A stretch of 64,000 bases of DNA from Rhodobacteraceae bacterium QY30. Lineage in GTDB: Bacteria; Pseudomonadota; Alphaproteobacteria; Rhodobacterales; Rhodobacteraceae. The DNA is taken from positions 2,650,501 through 2,714,500 of the forward strand of contig CP023454.1 in NCBI GenBank assembly GCA_002356635.1, read 5' to 3'. Position 1 is the first letter of the stretch, and each line of letters starts with the position of its first letter. Shown one piece after another: positions 45,826-56,449 of the stretch. Under the pieces are notes generated by a model, which was given only the letters and a program-made list of their open reading frames with translations, was not told the DNA's origin and searched no databases. The position numbers and the translations under genes are program-made.

Positions 45826-46140
45826 AAGCTCCGGAAGGTCTTCGAGCAGGAACGCAACGGGTAGCCTGACACGGAACCGCGCTGTCTGGGAATATCGCCA
45901 AGGTTGAAATCAGGGCGGGTTGCTCGTTTGCAGGCATCTGGCAGAGCCCTTGCCCCCCTGAATCCGCTTGGACCCACGGCACTGCGGGCTGGAGAGGTCC
46001 TCCCCATGCCAACCCCTTGAAATTCGGCGGCCTCGCCCCACATTCAAGCCGTTCGGCACGGCTCAGCGCAGCCCGTGCGGACGGGGCCTTTCTGCCCGCC
46101 CCACGCTTCGGCTGACCGTCCGCAACCGGAGGGTAAGTTG
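45826..46140. other. Intergenic region between NYN nuclease and SPW-repeat gene
   Basis: The 315 bases separate divergent genes and hold a ggaggg ribosome-binding site directly before 46141. Some short GC-rich inverted segments occur, but no terminator, tRNA or conserved reading frame was recognised. Confidence 0.35.
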
Positions 46141-46518
46141 ATGACAAACTACTCGAAAAGACTGTCTGACAGCTGGCAGGACACGGTGGCCCTGATTTTC
46201 GGCCTTTGGCTGATCGCTTCGCCGTGGGCGCTGGGATTCACCGGCATCTCTGCTGCGATGTGGAACGCGGTGATCTTCGGCGGGCTGATCGTCCTGATGG
46301 CGCTGATGGCGCTGGTCGATTTCCACGAATGGGAAGAATGGGCGGACATGGCCATCGGACTTTGGCTGATCGTCTCGCCCTGGGCGCTGACATTCGCGGC
46401 GACGGGTCGCGGCCTGCCTGCGGACGCGGCGACCTGGAACTTCGTGGTTCTGGGCCTTCTGACGATGGGACTGGCGATCTGGTCGCTGATGGCCCATCGG
46501 CACCGGCAGATCGCCTGA
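46141..46518 (+). CDS. SPW repeat membrane protein
   Basis: The 125-residue protein has four transmembrane segments arranged as two repeats, each carrying the name-giving SPW motif: LWLIASPWALGF near residue 28 and LWLIVSPWALTF near 84. A short acidic segment FHEWEEWADM lies between. Function of SPW proteins is unknown. The ATG at 46141 follows ggaggg; upstream codons are not family-like. Confidence 0.88.
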   Translation: MTNYSKRLSDSWQDTVALIFGLWLIASPWALGFTGISAAMWNAVIFGGLIVLMALMALVDFHEWEEWADMAIGLWLIVSPWALTFAATGRGLPADAATWNFVVLGLLTMGLAIWSLMAHRHRQIA

Positions 46519-46526
46519 TCGGAAAG

Positions 46527-46560
46527 GAAAAAGCGCGGCCCGGAGGGGCCGCGCTTTTGT
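46527..46560 (+). terminator. Rho-independent terminator after SPW gene
   Basis: The stem AAAAGCGCGGCCC/GGGCCGCGCTTTT with a loop of about five bases is followed by gtgtc. It lies between the convergent SPW and GlsB-like genes and can act in both directions. Confidence 0.8.
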
Positions 46561-46577
46561 GTCTGTGACGTCCCGGT

Positions 46578-46835
46578 TCAGGCCGCGCGTCGGAAAAGAC
46601 CGATGATCAGCAGCAAGATGATCGCGCCCAGCGTTGCGGCGATGATCGAGCCGATGACCGGGCTGCCGAAGCTCCAACCCAAGGCCGGGAACAGCCAGCC
46701 GGCGATCAGGCCGCCGACGATGCCCACGACGATGTTGCCCAGGATGCCGAACCCGTAACCCTTGACGATCTGACCCGCCAGCCAGCCGGCGATGGCCCCG
46801 ATGATGATCGTGATGATGAAACCTTCCACCGTCAT
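46578..46835 (-). CDS. GlsB/YeaQ/YmgE family stress-response membrane protein
   Basis: From the ATG at 46835 the 85-residue protein has three Gly-rich transmembrane helices. Motifs GAIAGWLAGQIVKGYGFGILGN and GIVGGLIAGWLFPALG are typical of the transglycosylase-associated (GlsB) family. These small proteins are induced by stress in other bacteria, but the mechanism is unknown. An earlier start 10 residues upstream is possible but lacks a ribosome-binding site as good as gggag. Confidence 0.9.
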   Translation of the reverse strand: MTVEGFIITIIIGAIAGWLAGQIVKGYGFGILGNIVVGIVGGLIAGWLFPALGWSFGSPVIGSIIAATLGAIILLLIIGLFRRAA

Positions 46836-46984
46836 TTTGACGCTCCCCGAGTTTGGCCCCTTCACTGGAAGGAACCAGAGTGTTGAGGCTCAATTGCCGA
46901 TGACGAAACGCCGGATTCTTCCGGCAGTTCCCGAAATATCGACAATTCCGTTCTTCCAAACACTCCGGAGCGTGCCGCCGGCGG

Positions 46985-47302
46985 TCAGAACACCGCCTCG
47001 ACATCATACATCACCGGCTCGAACCGAGAGCAGAGCGTGGCGATGCGACGGTTCCTTTCGCGCATTTCGGGGGTGCGGAGCATGGCCTGGAAATCCTCGC
47101 GCCGCTGCCATTGGCTGTAGTTGGCAATGCGGGTCTGGGCATCGTTCATGTGCAGGCCCGCACCCAGGAATCCGGGCTGGTGGCGGATGAAGTCCTGATA
47201 GGCGTCCTGCAACGCCTCCATCAGTTCATGGGCGGTTCCCGGCGTCATCTCGAAGGTGGTGATGACAGTCTGTCCCGTGAAGGCGCGGTTGATGCTCGGC
47301 AT
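46985..47302 (-). CDS. Antibiotic biosynthesis monooxygenase (ABM) domain protein
   Basis: The 105-residue protein is a single ABM domain, a dimeric ferredoxin-like fold. It has VITTFEMTPGTAHELMEAL, then HQPGFLGAGLHMNDAQTRIANYSQW, the classic end of the third strand with the conserved W, and DFQAMLRTPEM. Members act on quinones, haem or polyketides; the substrate here is unknown. The start follows ggagg. No partner gene is adjacent. Confidence 0.87.
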   Translation of the reverse strand: MPSINRAFTGQTVITTFEMTPGTAHELMEALQDAYQDFIRHQPGFLGAGLHMNDAQTRIANYSQWQRREDFQAMLRTPEMRERNRRIATLCSRFEPVMYDVEAVF

Positions 47303-47368
47303 GATGTCCTCCGTGACCGATGTCGGAAGTATCGCGCCGAAATCCGGCCTCTGTAAACGGGTGTCGCG

Positions 47369-48025
47369 TCAGACCCCGGCCGGGGTCAGGTCGATGCGAG
47401 CCCCGATTTCCTGCGCCAGGGCCGCGATCTCGGCGGCGGCGGGGCCGCGCCGCTGCACGTCGGCGATGCCAAGGCCCTGGCCCAGCGTCTCGCCATAGGC
47501 GACACGGTTGGCCAGCCGCGCTTCGGCCATGCCGGGATCAAGTTCGGCGGCGGCGGCAATCACGTCATCCGACAGGCGGGTGCCGCTGCGGACGCGGTTC
47601 ATGACGATGGCCACCTGCCGCCGTTCGCGCCGCGCCAGGTCCAGCACGCCTTCGGTCGCCCAGAGATCGACGTGCGAGGCCGCGATCGGCACCAGGACGA
47701 TATCCGCCTCGCGCAGCGCCGGGCGCAGGTCGGCGTCGACCTTGGGCGGGGTGTCGACCAGGATCACATCCGCCTGACGCCGAAGCTTTTCACATTCGTA
47801 GGACACACCCCAGGCCGAGGAGGTCGAGAATTCGATCCCCGCTTCACCCAGGCGTTCCCGCCGCGTCATGAACCAGCGGCCCAGGCTGCCCTGCGGGTCG
47901 GTGTCCAGAAGCGCCACACGCAGACCGGCGCGGGCATAGGCCACGGCCAGATTGACCACGAGGGTCGTCTTGCCGCTGCCCCCCTTCTGCTGAGCGATCA
48001 CGATCACCTTGCCCTGTCCGGCCAT
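47369..48025 (-). CDS. ParA family ATPase
   Basis: The 218-residue protein is a ParA/MinD-type ATPase with the deviant Walker A KGGSGKTT (residues 14-21, signature lysine Lys14), the switch I segment [13 protein letters not shown] and Walker [10 protein letters not shown]. It has no N-terminal DNA-binding extension, and no parB, chemotaxis or conjugation gene is adjacent, so its cargo is unknown. It lies 82 bases downstream of the mannose-1-phosphate guanylyltransferase gene on the same strand and may share its transcript. Confidence 0.87.
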   Translation of the reverse strand: MAGQGKVIVIAQQKGGSGKTTLVVNLAVAYARAGLRVALLDTDPQGSLGRWFMTRRERLGEAGIEFSTSSAWGVSYECEKLRRQADVILVDTPPKVDADLRPALREADIVLVPIAASHVDLWATEGVLDLARRERRQVAIVMNRVRSGTRLSDDVIAAAAELDPGMAEARLANRVAYGETLGQGLGIADVQRRGPAAAEIAALAQEIGARIDLTPAGV

Positions 48026-48107
48026 GCCTTCCCCCCCTGCACGTTGCCGCGGCGCAGCATGTCATGAAACGCAAGGTGGCGCACCCCCAAAACGGTGCGG
48101 CGAAAGG

Positions 48108-49574
48108 CTACTCGGCGGCTTCGCGGGCGTAGTCGTCGGAAAAGCGGTGAATGTCGTCCTCGGCCAGGTAGGCGCCGGTCTGGACCTCGATCAGGATGGC
48201 GGGCTGGCTGCCCGGATTGGCCAGGCGGTGCACCTGCCCGGCAGGGATATAGGTGGACTGGTTCGGCAGCAGGCGGCTTTCGCTGTCGCCATTCGTGACC
48301 AGCGCTTCACCGGCGACCAGCACCCAATGTTCGGCGCGATGGTCATGGCTTTGCAGCGACAGGCGCGCGCCCGGCAGCACGGTGATCCGCTTGACCTTGA
48401 AGCCCGCACCCTCGGTCAGGACCTCGAAGCTGCCCCAGGGACGCAGGGCACGGGGCGCATGATCGGCCTGCGACGCGCCCCTTTCCTGCAGGGCGGCGAC
48501 GGCCAGCTTCACATCCTGCGCGCGGCTGCGGTCGGCGACCAGCACGGCATCGGGCGTGGCAATGGCAATAACGTTCGACAGGCCGATGCCCACCAACGCA
48601 ATTCCGGTCCCCTCGGCGCGCAGCACCGTGTCTTCGCAGTCGATGGCCATCGTGCCCTTGTCGTCGGGCGCGGCCTCGGTCGCAAGCCGACCGACTGCGT
48701 CCCAGTCGCCCATGTCGGACCAAAGGCCATCGAAGCGCAGGACCGACAGGTTGTTGGCCTTTTCCATAACCGCGACATCCAGCGATTCACAGCCGGCCGC
48801 CGAGAAGGACGCCTCGTCCAGGCGCAGGAAGCCCAGGTCGTGACGGGCGCGGCGCACCGCCATGCGCAGCGGCGCGACATAACCGGGGGCATAGCGGCCG
48901 AAGGCGTCGATCAAGGTGCGGGCGGTGCAGAGGAACACGCCCATGTTCCACAGATATTTCCCGGACCGGAACATCCGCATCGCGCGGTCCGCTTCGGGTT
49001 TTTCGACAAACCGCGCAAGGGGCAGCGTGCCATCCCGGCGCGGAAGCGGTGCGGGCTGGATCCAGCCGTAGCCGGTTTCGGGCCGCGTCGGGGTGACGCC
49101 GAAGGTGACGATCCGGCCTGACCGCGCCGCCATGGCGCCGTAGGCGACGGTCGCGGCAAAGCTGTCCGCATCGGGGATATGGTGATCGCAAGGCAGGATC
49201 AGCATCAGCCGGTTCGGATCTTCCCGTGCAATCCACAGCGCCGCCGCCAGCGCCGCCGCGGCCGTGTTGCGGGGCTGCGGTTCGACCAGCACGTCGGGTT
49301 CCAGACCCATGCCTTCTGCCTGCTCGGCCGCCAGGAAGCGGTGGCGGGCGCTGGTTACAAGGATCGGCTTGTCGAACCCGGCCCGGGTGATGCGCGACAG
49401 CGTTTCCTGAAACAGCGTCGGTCCCGGCCCCAGCCGCGCGAACTGCTTCGGCATGTCGGCGCGCGACACCGGCCAAAGCCGCGTCCCGGATCCGCCGCAA
49501 AGCAAGACCGGCGTGATTGCCGGGGCCTGCTGCACACCGCCGTCCGGTTCCTGCGCGCCTGTGACGTTGTCCAT
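48108..49574 (-). CDS. Mannose-1-phosphate guanylyltransferase/mannose-6-phosphate isomerase
   Basis: The 488-residue bifunctional enzyme supplies GDP-mannose for surface polysaccharides. The N-terminal nucleotidyltransferase starts with LLCGGSGTRLWPVSR (about 24-38) and continues to FVEKPEAD near 185; the C-terminal third is a cupin isomerase domain with RPWGSFEVL near 360 and HHRAEHWVL-like QSHDHRAEHWVLV near 395. It belongs to the CpsB/AlgA/ManC family. No other polysaccharide genes are adjacent. Confidence 0.93.
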   Translation of the reverse strand: MDNVTGAQEPDGGVQQAPAITPVLLCGGSGTRLWPVSRADMPKQFARLGPGPTLFQETLSRITRAGFDKPILVTSARHRFLAAEQAEGMGLEPDVLVEPQPRNTAAAALAAALWIAREDPNRLMLILPCDHHIPDADSFAATVAYGAMAARSGRIVTFGVTPTRPETGYGWIQPAPLPRRDGTLPLARFVEKPEADRAMRMFRSGKYLWNMGVFLCTARTLIDAFGRYAPGYVAPLRMAVRRARHDLGFLRLDEASFSAAGCESLDVAVMEKANNLSVLRFDGLWSDMGDWDAVGRLATEAAPDDKGTMAIDCEDTVLRAEGTGIALVGIGLSNVIAIATPDAVLVADRSRAQDVKLAVAALQERGASQADHAPRALRPWGSFEVLTEGAGFKVKRITVLPGARLSLQSHDHRAEHWVLVAGEALVTNGDSESRLLPNQSTYIPAGQVHRLANPGSQPAILIEVQTGAYLAEDDIHRFSDDYAREAAE

Positions 49575-49697
49575 CTGCCGTTCCCGACTTCTGCCATTGG
49601 CCGCGAGACCGGCCCCCGAGTCGGAGTTGACCGCGCCCCTGTGTCATGACTGGGGCAACGGCAGGACGGCATTGTGATGCGCACCCCGCCTGCCGGA

Positions 49698-50417
49698 TCA
49701 GGCGCTGATGAATTCCCGCACGAACTCGGTGGCGGGTCGGGTGCGGATGTCGGCCGGGCGTCCGACCTGTTCGATGCGGCCCATCGACATGACGACCACG
49801 CGGTCTGCCAGTTCCATCGCCTCGTCCTGGTCGTGGGTCACGAAAACCGTGGTCAGCCCCGTGGCGTCATGGATTTCCCGCAGGCCCTGGCGCAGTTCCT
49901 TGCGGACTCGGGCATCGAGCGCCCCGAACGGCTCGTCCAGCAGCAACACCCGCGGCTCGATCGCCAGGGCACGGGCCAGCGCCACCCGCTGCCGCTGCCC
50001 GCCCGACAGTTGCGAGGGATAGCGTTTTCCGATTTCGGGCAACTGGATCAGGTCCAGCAGGCGGTTTACGCGGCGGGTGATCTCGGCCTCGTTCGGGCGC
50101 TCCCGCCGGGGCCGGGCGCGCAGGCCGTAGGCGATGTTTTCAAACACCGTCATGTGCCGGAACAGCGCGTAAGACTGAAAGACAAAGCCCGCGCGCCGAT
50201 CCTGCACGGTCAGCCCGGTGGCATCGCGGCCGTCGAACATGACCCGTCCCGAGGAAGGATATTCCAGCCCCCCGAGAATCCGCAGAAGCGTGGTCTTGCC
50301 CGACCCGGACGGCCCCAGCAGCGCCACCAGCGCCCCCGAGGGGATCGACAGGCTGACGGGATGCAGCGCGGCGGTCGGCCCGAATTCCTTGGAAATCTCA
50401 TCAATCTCGATCTGCAT
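49698..50417 (-). CDS. cysA: Sulfate/thiosulfate ABC transporter ATP-binding protein, short form
   Basis: From the ATG at 50417 the protein is 239 residues. Walker [11 protein letters not shown]-loop VFQSYALF, signature LSGGQRQR and Walker [13 protein letters not shown] are all intact, followed by the H-loop [10 protein letters not shown]. The usual CysA of about 350 residues has a C-terminal TOBE-type regulatory domain; here the gene ends soon after the H-loop region, so that domain is missing. It is the last gene of cysPTWA, 11 bases after cysW, and should energise sulfate import. Confidence 0.93.
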   Translation of the reverse strand: MQIEIDEISKEFGPTAALHPVSLSIPSGALVALLGPSGSGKTTLLRILGGLEYPSSGRVMFDGRDATGLTVQDRRAGFVFQSYALFRHMTVFENIAYGLRARPRRERPNEAEITRRVNRLLDLIQLPEIGKRYPSQLSGGQRQRVALARALAIEPRVLLLDEPFGALDARVRKELRQGLREIHDATGLTTVFVTHDQDEAMELADRVVVMSMGRIEQVGRPADIRTRPATEFVREFISA

Positions 50418-50428
50418 GTCCGGTCCCC

Positions 50429-51310
50429 TTAATGCCGCGCCGAAGCGGACAACTGGTCCGCATAGCGCCATTCCAGCAGCGATTTCAGCACCAGCGTCAC
50501 CAGCGCCAGAAGCGCCAGCAGGGCGGCCATGCTGAAGGCGGCCACGGAAAGATATTCGTTGTACATCATCTCGATGGTGATCGGCATCGTCGCCGTCTCG
50601 CCACGAATCTTGCCCGACACCACCGCCACGGCGCCGAATTCCCCCATCGCGCGGGCGTTGCACAGCAGAACGCCATAGAGCAGCGCCCAGCGGATGTTCG
50701 GCAGCGTCACGGTGCGAAACACGCGCCATCCGCCCGCACCCAGCGTCAGCGCGGCCTCCTCCTCGGCCTTGCCCTGTTCGATCATCACCGGCACCAGTTC
50801 GCGGGCCACGAAGGGAAACGTCACGAACATGGTGGCCAGGATGATCCCCGGAAGCGCAAAGATCACGGGAACCCCCGAAGCGACCAGCCAGCCGCCAAGG
50901 CTGGAATTGGCCCCCAGCAGCAGGACAAGGCACAGGCCCGCCACCACCGGAGAAACCGAGAACGGCAGATCGATCAGTGTCAGCAGAAGCGCCTTGCCGC
51001 GAAAATCGAACTTGGTGATCGTCCAGGCCGCCGCGATCCCGAAGATGGCGTTCATCGGGACGGCCACCCCCGTCACCGCCAGCGTCAGCCAGATTGCCGA
51101 TCGGGCCTCGGGCTGGGACAGCGCCGCAAGGGACGCGCCCAGGCCATCGGCCAGCGCCTCGGCAAAGACGGCCAGCAGGGGCGCGAACAGCAGAACCGCC
51201 AGCACCGCCACGACCAGAAGCACCAGCACGGCCTTCACCAGCGGCGTTTCATCGGCGGCCTTCCGGTAGGCGGGCCGGACTTCCGACCGGGTGAAAGAAA
51301 CATCAGACAT
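50429..51310 (-). CDS. cysW: Sulfate ABC transporter permease CysW
   Basis: The 293-residue inner-membrane permease has about six transmembrane segments and the EAA loop [23 protein letters not shown] (about 190-212). [15 protein letters not shown] near 230 and [17 protein letters not shown] are characteristic of CysW. It overlaps the upstream cysT by 8 bases, which indicates translational coupling. Confidence 0.95.
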   Translation of the reverse strand: MSDVSFTRSEVRPAYRKAADETPLVKAVLVLLVVAVLAVLLFAPLLAVFAEALADGLGASLAALSQPEARSAIWLTLAVTGVAVPMNAIFGIAAAWTITKFDFRGKALLLTLIDLPFSVSPVVAGLCLVLLLGANSSLGGWLVASGVPVIFALPGIILATMFVTFPFVARELVPVMIEQGKAEEEAALTLGAGGWRVFRTVTLPNIRWALLYGVLLCNARAMGEFGAVAVVSGKIRGETATMPITIEMMYNEYLSVAAFSMAALLALLALVTLVLKSLLEWRYADQLSASARH

Positions 51311-52139
51311 AGCCGATCCTCCGGCGGGTCCAGACCTGCACGGCGTTGATGGCCAGCAGCAGCGTGAAGGAAATGGTCAGCATGGCGATCCCGATGGCCG
51401 CCGCGCCGTTGTAGTCGAACTCTTCCAGGCGGATGACGATCAGCAAGGGTGCGATTTCGGTCTTCATCGGGATGTTTCCCGCGATGAAGATGACCGAGCC
51501 ATATTCCCCGACCGACCGCGCCAGCGCGAGGGCAAAACCGGTCAGCGCGGCGGGTGCCAGCATCGGCATGATGACCCGGCGCAGGGTATAAAGGCGGCTG
51601 GCGCCCAGCGTTGCCGAGGCTTCCTCGACCTCACGCTCGATCTCTTCCACCACCGGCTGCACGGTCCGGGTGACGAAAGGCAGGCCCACGAAGATCAGCG
51701 CGATCAGGATACCCCATTCGGTATAGGCGATCCGGGCGCCGAAGGTCTTGGCCAGGCTTCCGAACACTCCGTTCGGCGCGTAAAGCGCGGTCAGCGCGAT
51801 GCCGGCCACGGCCGTGGGCAGCGCAAAGGGCAGATCGACCGCCGCGTCCAGCAGCCGCCGCCCCGGAAAGCGATAGCGGCTGAGCACCCAGGCCAGCAGC
51901 ACGCCAAAGACCAGGTTGAACAGCGCCGCGATCAGCGACAGCCGGAAGGACAGCGCCAAGGACGCAACCACCCGCTCACCGCTGGCCACCGCCCACAGAC
52001 CGGCAAGGCCAAGCCCCGCCCCCTTGACCAGCAGTGCCGCGATCGGCAGCAGCACCACAAGCGAGAGCAGGGTCAGCGTGATCCCCATGCCCAGCCCGAA
52101 GCCGGGCATGGGGGACTTGTTCACGACGGGGCGCATCAT
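51303..52139 (-). CDS. cysT: Sulfate ABC transporter permease CysT
   Basis: The 278-residue permease has the CysT-typical segments [19 protein letters not shown] near 105, the EAA loop [20 protein letters not shown] and [18 protein letters not shown] near 208. The ATG at 52139 forms an ATGA overlap with the cysP stop; a second ATG is the next codon. An upstream in-frame extension of 22 residues lies inside cysP and is rejected. It pairs with CysW in the membrane. Confidence 0.95.
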   Translation of the reverse strand: MMRPVVNKSPMPGFGLGMGITLTLLSLVVLLPIAALLVKGAGLGLAGLWAVASGERVVASLALSFRLSLIAALFNLVFGVLLAWVLSRYRFPGRRLLDAAVDLPFALPTAVAGIALTALYAPNGVFGSLAKTFGARIAYTEWGILIALIFVGLPFVTRTVQPVVEEIEREVEEASATLGASRLYTLRRVIMPMLAPAALTGFALALARSVGEYGSVIFIAGNIPMKTEIAPLLIVIRLEEFDYNGAAAIGIAMLTISFTLLLAINAVQVWTRRRIGYV

Positions 52140-53179
52140 TTGGCCGTGTAGATCTGGTCGAAGATGCCGCCGTCGCCGAAATGCTCGGGCTGTACCTTGG
52201 CCCAACCGCCGAACGAGGCGATGTCGACCAAGTCAAGCTTCGGGAAACGCGCCACATCCTCGGGGCTGGCCTTCGACGCATCCCAAGCGCGGTAGTAGTT
52301 CTTGTAGGCGATGGCCTGGCCTTCCGGCGAATACAGGAATTGCAGGTAGGCATCGGCCAGCTTGCGCTGATCGTCGTTCTCGATGTTGCCTTCGACCAGC
52401 GCCACCGGGGGTTCCGCCAGGACCGAGACGCTGGGCACGACGATGTCGAACTGATCCTCGCCCAGTTCCTTCTGCGCCAGGTAAGCCTCGTTTTCCCAGG
52501 CCAGCAGCACGTCACCGATACCGCGCTGCGCGAAGGTCGTGGTCGAGCCGCGCGCCCCGGTGTCCAGGACCGGAACATGGGTGTAAAGCGCCTTCACGAA
52601 TTCCTTCGGATCCTTGCCGTTCTTTTCGGCCCAGGCCCAGGCCGCCAGGTAGTTCCAGCGCGCCCCTCCCGAGGTCTTGGGGTTCGGGGTGATGACTTCG
52701 ACGCCGTCGGCGATCAGGTCGCCCCAGTCCTTGATGCCCTTCGGGTTGCCTTCGCGCACCAGGAAGACGATGGTCGAGGTATAGGGTGAGGAGTTGTGTG
52801 GCAGCTTGCCCTGCCAGTCCTCGGGCAGTTGCCCTGCCTTGGCGATCTTGTCGATGTCGGATGCCAGCGCCAGCGTCACGACCTGTGCCTTCAGACCGTC
52901 GATCACCGCCCGCGCCTGCGCGCCCGATCCACCGTGCGAGGTTTCGATCTTCGGCGCGGGATTGCCCTTGGCGACCCAGTCCTTGGCGAAGGCGTCGTTG
53001 ATGTCCCGGTAAAGCTCGCGGGTCGGGTCGTAGCTGACGTTCAGAAGCAATTGTGCCGCAGCCGGCAGCGCCAGCGCGATCAGCGCGATGGCCGCCGCGC
53101 CAAGACGGGCGCGCATCTTGCGGCCGGACTTGGCATCCTGGTTCGCCGCATCGCGGCCGTGAAGGAAAACGGTCGTCAT
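52136..53179 (-). CDS. cysP: Sulfate-binding periplasmic protein
   Basis: The 347-residue receptor delivers sulfate to the CysTWA transporter. After the signal peptide (hydrophobic core [15 protein letters not shown], cleavage near residue 43) it begins [17 protein letters not shown], the family start, with [12 protein letters not shown] as the anion-binding loop and [18 protein letters not shown] later. The ATG at 53179 gives about 21 residues before the hydrophobic core, unusually long; an alternative ATG at 53116 (MRARLG) would give a standard signal peptide but has a weaker ribosome-binding site. Confidence 0.93.
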   Translation of the reverse strand: MTTVFLHGRDAANQDAKSGRKMRARLGAAAIALIALALPAAAQLLLNVSYDPTRELYRDINDAFAKDWVAKGNPAPKIETSHGGSGAQARAVIDGLKAQVVTLALASDIDKIAKAGQLPEDWQGKLPHNSSPYTSTIVFLVREGNPKGIKDWGDLIADGVEVITPNPKTSGGARWNYLAAWAWAEKNGKDPKEFVKALYTHVPVLDTGARGSTTTFAQRGIGDVLLAWENEAYLAQKELGEDQFDIVVPSVSVLAEPPVALVEGNIENDDQRKLADAYLQFLYSPEGQAIAYKNYYRAWDASKASPEDVARFPKLDLVDIASFGGWAKVQPEHFGDGGIFDQIYTAK

Positions 53180-53525
53180 GGTCCTTGCTCCATCCGTGGC
53201 CGGGTGTCGGCCTGCGGGTATAATCTCGACGGAGAAGGTCGTTATTATCAAGAGAAAAATTACGGCTTTTTTCGTCGTGATTTTGGAAGTTATTTTTCCA
53301 CCCCGCGGCCGGGCGGATGGACGAAAAGCATTTTTATTTCAGATGCCTGCGTGGAAACCGGGCACTCAGGCCTCACCTGGACCCAGACGCGCGCAGCCGG
53401 TTCTTTCTCTGCATTCCGCCGATTCGGGAACGGATTTTCCAGTCCACGCCGGCCGTTCCGCGCAATGAAAAACGGGCGCCTTTTGGCGCCCGTTTTCCCC
53501 ATGTCCTGCCGATAGGGGCGGTCGA
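53180..53525. other. Intergenic region upstream of cysP and downstream of etfA
   Basis: About 65 bases (53235-53300) are markedly AT-rich against the background and probably contain the cysP promoter on the minus strand. The remainder is featureless except for the terminator at 53467-53496. No clear sulfur-regulator operator was recognised. Confidence 0.4.
53467..53496 (-). terminator. Rho-independent terminator of the etf operon
   Basis: The stem AAAACGGGCGCC/GGCGCCCGTTTT is followed on the minus strand by TTTTTCATT. It lies 30 bases beyond the etfA stop codon and should end the leftward ring-acid operon. Confidence 0.85.
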
Positions 53526-54440
53526 TCAGAGCTTGCCGGTCAGTTCCGGCACCAGGGTGAAGAGGTCGCCCACCAGGCCGTAGTCGGCCACCTGGAAGAT
53601 CGGCGCCTCCTCGTCCTTGTTGATGGCGACGATGACCTTCGAGTCCTTCATCCCGGCCAGGTGCTGGATCGCCCCCGAGATGCCCACCGCGATGTAAAGC
53701 GCCGGCGCCACCACCTTGCCGGTCTGGCCGACCTGCCAGTCGTTCGGCGCATAGCCGCTGTCGACCGCCGCGCGGCTGGCGCCCACCGCGGCACCCAGCT
53801 TGTCGGCCAGCGCCTCGATCAGCTTGAAGTCCGCTTCCGAGCCGACGCCGCGGCCGCCCGAGACGACGATCTTCGCCGAGGTCAGCTCCGGCCGGTCGCT
53901 CGAGGCCACCTTGTCCTCGACCCAGGCCGACAGCCCGGAATCGGCCGCCGCCGCCGCCGCCTCGACCGGGGCCGAACCGCCCTGGCCCACGGCGGTGAAG
54001 TTCGCGCCGCGCACGGTGAAGACCTTGACCTTGTCGGCCGATTTCACCGTCTGGATGGCGTTGCCGGCATAGATCGGCCGTTCGAAGGTGTCGGCATCGA
54101 TCACCGCCGTCACATCCGACAGCACCATCACGTCGAGAAGCGCCGCCACCCGCGGCAGCACGTTTTTCGCATAGGCCGTCGAGGCCCCGGCAATGTGGCT
54201 GTAACCGCCCGCCAGACCGGCGATCAGCGCCGCCGCAGGTTCCGCCAGGCCGTGGCCCGCGTCCTCGGCATGCAGCACCTTGGCCACGCCCTCGAGCTTC
54301 GCCGCCTCGGCCGCCGCCGCGGCCGGACCCAGCACCAGGACATGCACCTCGCCCAGGGGCTTCACGGCCGCCACCGTCTTGGCCACCGCATCCGTCGCCA
54401 GGTGGCCGCCATTCACATCCGCCAGCAGAAGAACCGCCAT
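53526..54440 (-). CDS. etfA: Electron transfer flavoprotein subunit alpha
   Basis: The 304-residue subunit binds FAD and passes electrons from acyl-CoA dehydrogenases to ETF-quinone oxidoreductase. The C-terminal FAD domain has [12 protein letters not shown] near 200, [27 protein letters not shown] as two adjacent motifs, and [24 protein letters not shown] near 265. The gene begins one base after the etfB stop. Its place at the end of the cluster fits two acyl-CoA dehydrogenases nearby. Confidence 0.96.
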   Translation of the reverse strand: MAVLLLADVNGGHLATDAVAKTVAAVKPLGEVHVLVLGPAAAAAEAAKLEGVAKVLHAEDAGHGLAEPAAALIAGLAGGYSHIAGASTAYAKNVLPRVAALLDVMVLSDVTAVIDADTFERPIYAGNAIQTVKSADKVKVFTVRGANFTAVGQGGSAPVEAAAAAADSGLSAWVEDKVASSDRPELTSAKIVVSGGRGVGSEADFKLIEALADKLGAAVGASRAAVDSGYAPNDWQVGQTGKVVAPALYIAVGISGAIQHLAGMKDSKVIVAINKDEEAPIFQVADYGLVGDLFTLVPELTGKL

Positions 54441-54441
54441 C

Positions 54442-55203
54442 TCAGATCACCCCCGCTTCGTCTTTCAGTTTCGCGATCAGCTCGTCGACCGAGCCGACCT
54501 TCACCCCGGCCTTGCGGCCCGCGGGCTCGGTCGTCTTCACCACCGTCAGGCGCGGCGTGACATCGACGCCGTAATCCGCCGCGGTCTTCTCCTCCAGCGG
54601 CTTCTTCTTGGCCTTCATGATGTTCGGCAGCGAGGCATAGCGCGGCTCGTTCAGGCGCAGGTCGACCGTCACGATCGCCGGCAGCTTGACCTTGATGGTC
54701 TGCAGGCCCCCGTCGACCTCACGCGTCACCGTGGCGCTCTCGCCCTCGATCGACAGCTCCGAGATGAAGGTCGCCTGGCTCCAGCCCAGAAGCGCCGACA
54801 GCATCTGGCCGGTGGCGTTCATGTCGTTGTCGATCGCCTGCTTGCCCGCCAGCACCAGCCCGGGCTGTTCGTCGCGCACCACCGCCGCCAGAAGCTTCGC
54901 CACCGCCAGCGGCTCGATGTCGGTGTGCACGTCCGACGCCGCCTCGATCAGGATCGCCCGGTCGGCCCCCATCGCCAGAGCCGTCCGCAGCGTCTCCTGC
55001 GCCTGCTTCACCCCCACCGACACCACCACGATCTCGGACGCGACACCCTTCTCCTTCAGACGGATCGCCTCCTCGACCGCGATCTCGTCGAACGGGTTCA
55101 TCGACATCTTCACGTTCGCCAGATCCACGCCCGACCCGTCCGCCTTCACGCGAACCTTCACGTTGTAGTCAATCACCCGCTTCACGGGCACCAATACCTT
55201 CAT
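54442..55203 (-). CDS. etfB: Electron transfer flavoprotein subunit beta
   Basis: The 253-residue subunit starts [18 protein letters not shown] and has the family signatures [16 protein letters not shown] near 37 and the AMP-binding recognition-loop region with [16 protein letters not shown] near 195. It forms the heterodimer with EtfA encoded directly after it. The ATG follows ggaaggaaag, and the thiolase gene ends 15 bases upstream. Confidence 0.96.
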   Translation of the reverse strand: MKVLVPVKRVIDYNVKVRVKADGSGVDLANVKMSMNPFDEIAVEEAIRLKEKGVASEIVVVSVGVKQAQETLRTALAMGADRAILIEAASDVHTDIEPLAVAKLLAAVVRDEQPGLVLAGKQAIDNDMNATGQMLSALLGWSQATFISELSIEGESATVTREVDGGLQTIKVKLPAIVTVDLRLNEPRYASLPNIMKAKKKPLEEKTAADYGVDVTPRLTVVKTTEPAGRKAGVKVGSVDELIAKLKDEAGVI

Positions 55204-55218
55204 GACTTCTTTCCTTCC

Positions 55219-56424
55219 TCAAACGCGCTCGATCAGAAGGGCAACGCCCTGCCCCACGCCCACGCACATGGTCGCAAGACCGTAGCGGCCGCCATTCCTT
55301 ACCAGTTCCAGCGCCGCCGAACCCGTGATGCGCGCGCCCGACATGCCCAGCGGATGACCCAGTGCGATCGCGCCACCGTTCGGATTCAGGCGCGCATCGT
55401 CCGGCGCGATCTCCAGCCCCCGCAGCACGGCAAGGCCCTGTGCAGCGAAGGCTTCGTTCAACTCGATGACCGACAGGTCGGCCACGGTCAGCCCGTTCTG
55501 GGCCAGCAGTTTCCTTACCGCCGGCACCGGACCGTAGCCCATGATCCGCGGGGCAACCCCGGCCGAGGCCGCGCCGAGGATCCGGGCCATCGGCTTCAGC
55601 CCGTGCCGTTCGGCCGCCGCGCGGCTGGCGATGATCAAGGCCGCCGCACCATCGTTGACGCCCGACGCGTTCCCGGCCGTCACCGAACCGTCGGGGCGTG
55701 TGATGGGCTTCAGCCGGGCCAGATCCTCGGGACTTGTGTCGCCGCGGGGATGTTCGTCCTGCGAGACGATGGCAGTCTTGCCGCGGCCCAGTTCCACCGT
55801 CACCGGAACGATTTCCGCGGCGAACCGGCCATTCGCCTGCGCGGCCCCCGCCTTCTGCTGCGAAGCCAGGGCAAAGGCGTCCTGCTCGGCGCGGCTGATC
55901 GCATGGTCATCGGCCAGGTTCTGGGCGGTTTCTGGCATCGAATCGATGCCATACTGCGCCTTCATCTTCGGGTTCACGAAGCGCCAGCCAATGGTCGTAT
56001 CGGCCACTTCATTGGCCCGCGAAAAGGCCGAGGTGGCCTTTGGCATCACGAAGGGGGCGCGGGTCATGCTTTCGACGCCGCCGGCGATGGCCAGTTCGAC
56101 TTCGCCCGCCTTGATGGCGCGGGCGGCGGCGGCGACGGCCTCCATCCCCGAACCGCAAAGCCGGTTCACCGTCACGCCCGGCACGGTGTCGGGCAGACCC
56201 GCCAGCAGCAGCGACATGCGCGCGACGTTGCGGTTGTCCTCTCCGGCCTGGTTGGCGCAGCCATACCAGACCTCCTCGATGGCGGCCGGATCAAGCTGCG
56301 GGTTGCGGCGCAGCAGCTCAGCCATCGGAACCGCCCCCAGATCGTCGGCGCGGACCTGCGCCAAGGCGCCGCCGTAGCGGCCGATCGGGGTGCGGATGTA
56401 GTCACAGATGAAGGCATCGGTCAT
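55219..56424 (-). CDS. Acetyl-CoA C-acyltransferase (thiolase, 3-oxoadipyl-CoA thiolase-like)
   Basis: The 401-residue thiolase starts [16 protein letters not shown], a PcaF/PaaJ-type beginning. Catalytic residues are in place: Cys90 in NRLCGSG, His357 in GHPLGMSG and Cys387 in CVGVGQG. It cleaves a 3-oxoacyl-CoA with CoA. In this cluster the natural substrate would be 3-oxopimeloyl-CoA, a dicarboxylic substrate that suits a PcaF-like enzyme; that is inference. It starts 25 bases after the fused hydratase/dehydrogenase gene. Confidence 0.92.
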   Translation of the reverse strand: MTDAFICDYIRTPIGRYGGALAQVRADDLGAVPMAELLRRNPQLDPAAIEEVWYGCANQAGEDNRNVARMSLLLAGLPDTVPGVTVNRLCGSGMEAVAAAARAIKAGEVELAIAGGVESMTRAPFVMPKATSAFSRANEVADTTIGWRFVNPKMKAQYGIDSMPETAQNLADDHAISRAEQDAFALASQQKAGAAQANGRFAAEIVPVTVELGRGKTAIVSQDEHPRGDTSPEDLARLKPITRPDGSVTAGNASGVNDGAAALIIASRAAAERHGLKPMARILGAASAGVAPRIMGYGPVPAVRKLLAQNGLTVADLSVIELNEAFAAQGLAVLRGLEIAPDDARLNPNGGAIALGHPLGMSGARITGSAALELVRNGGRYGLATMCVGVGQGVALLIERV

Positions 56425-56449
56425 GTCGGTGTTCCTTTGCAGGGGCGCG

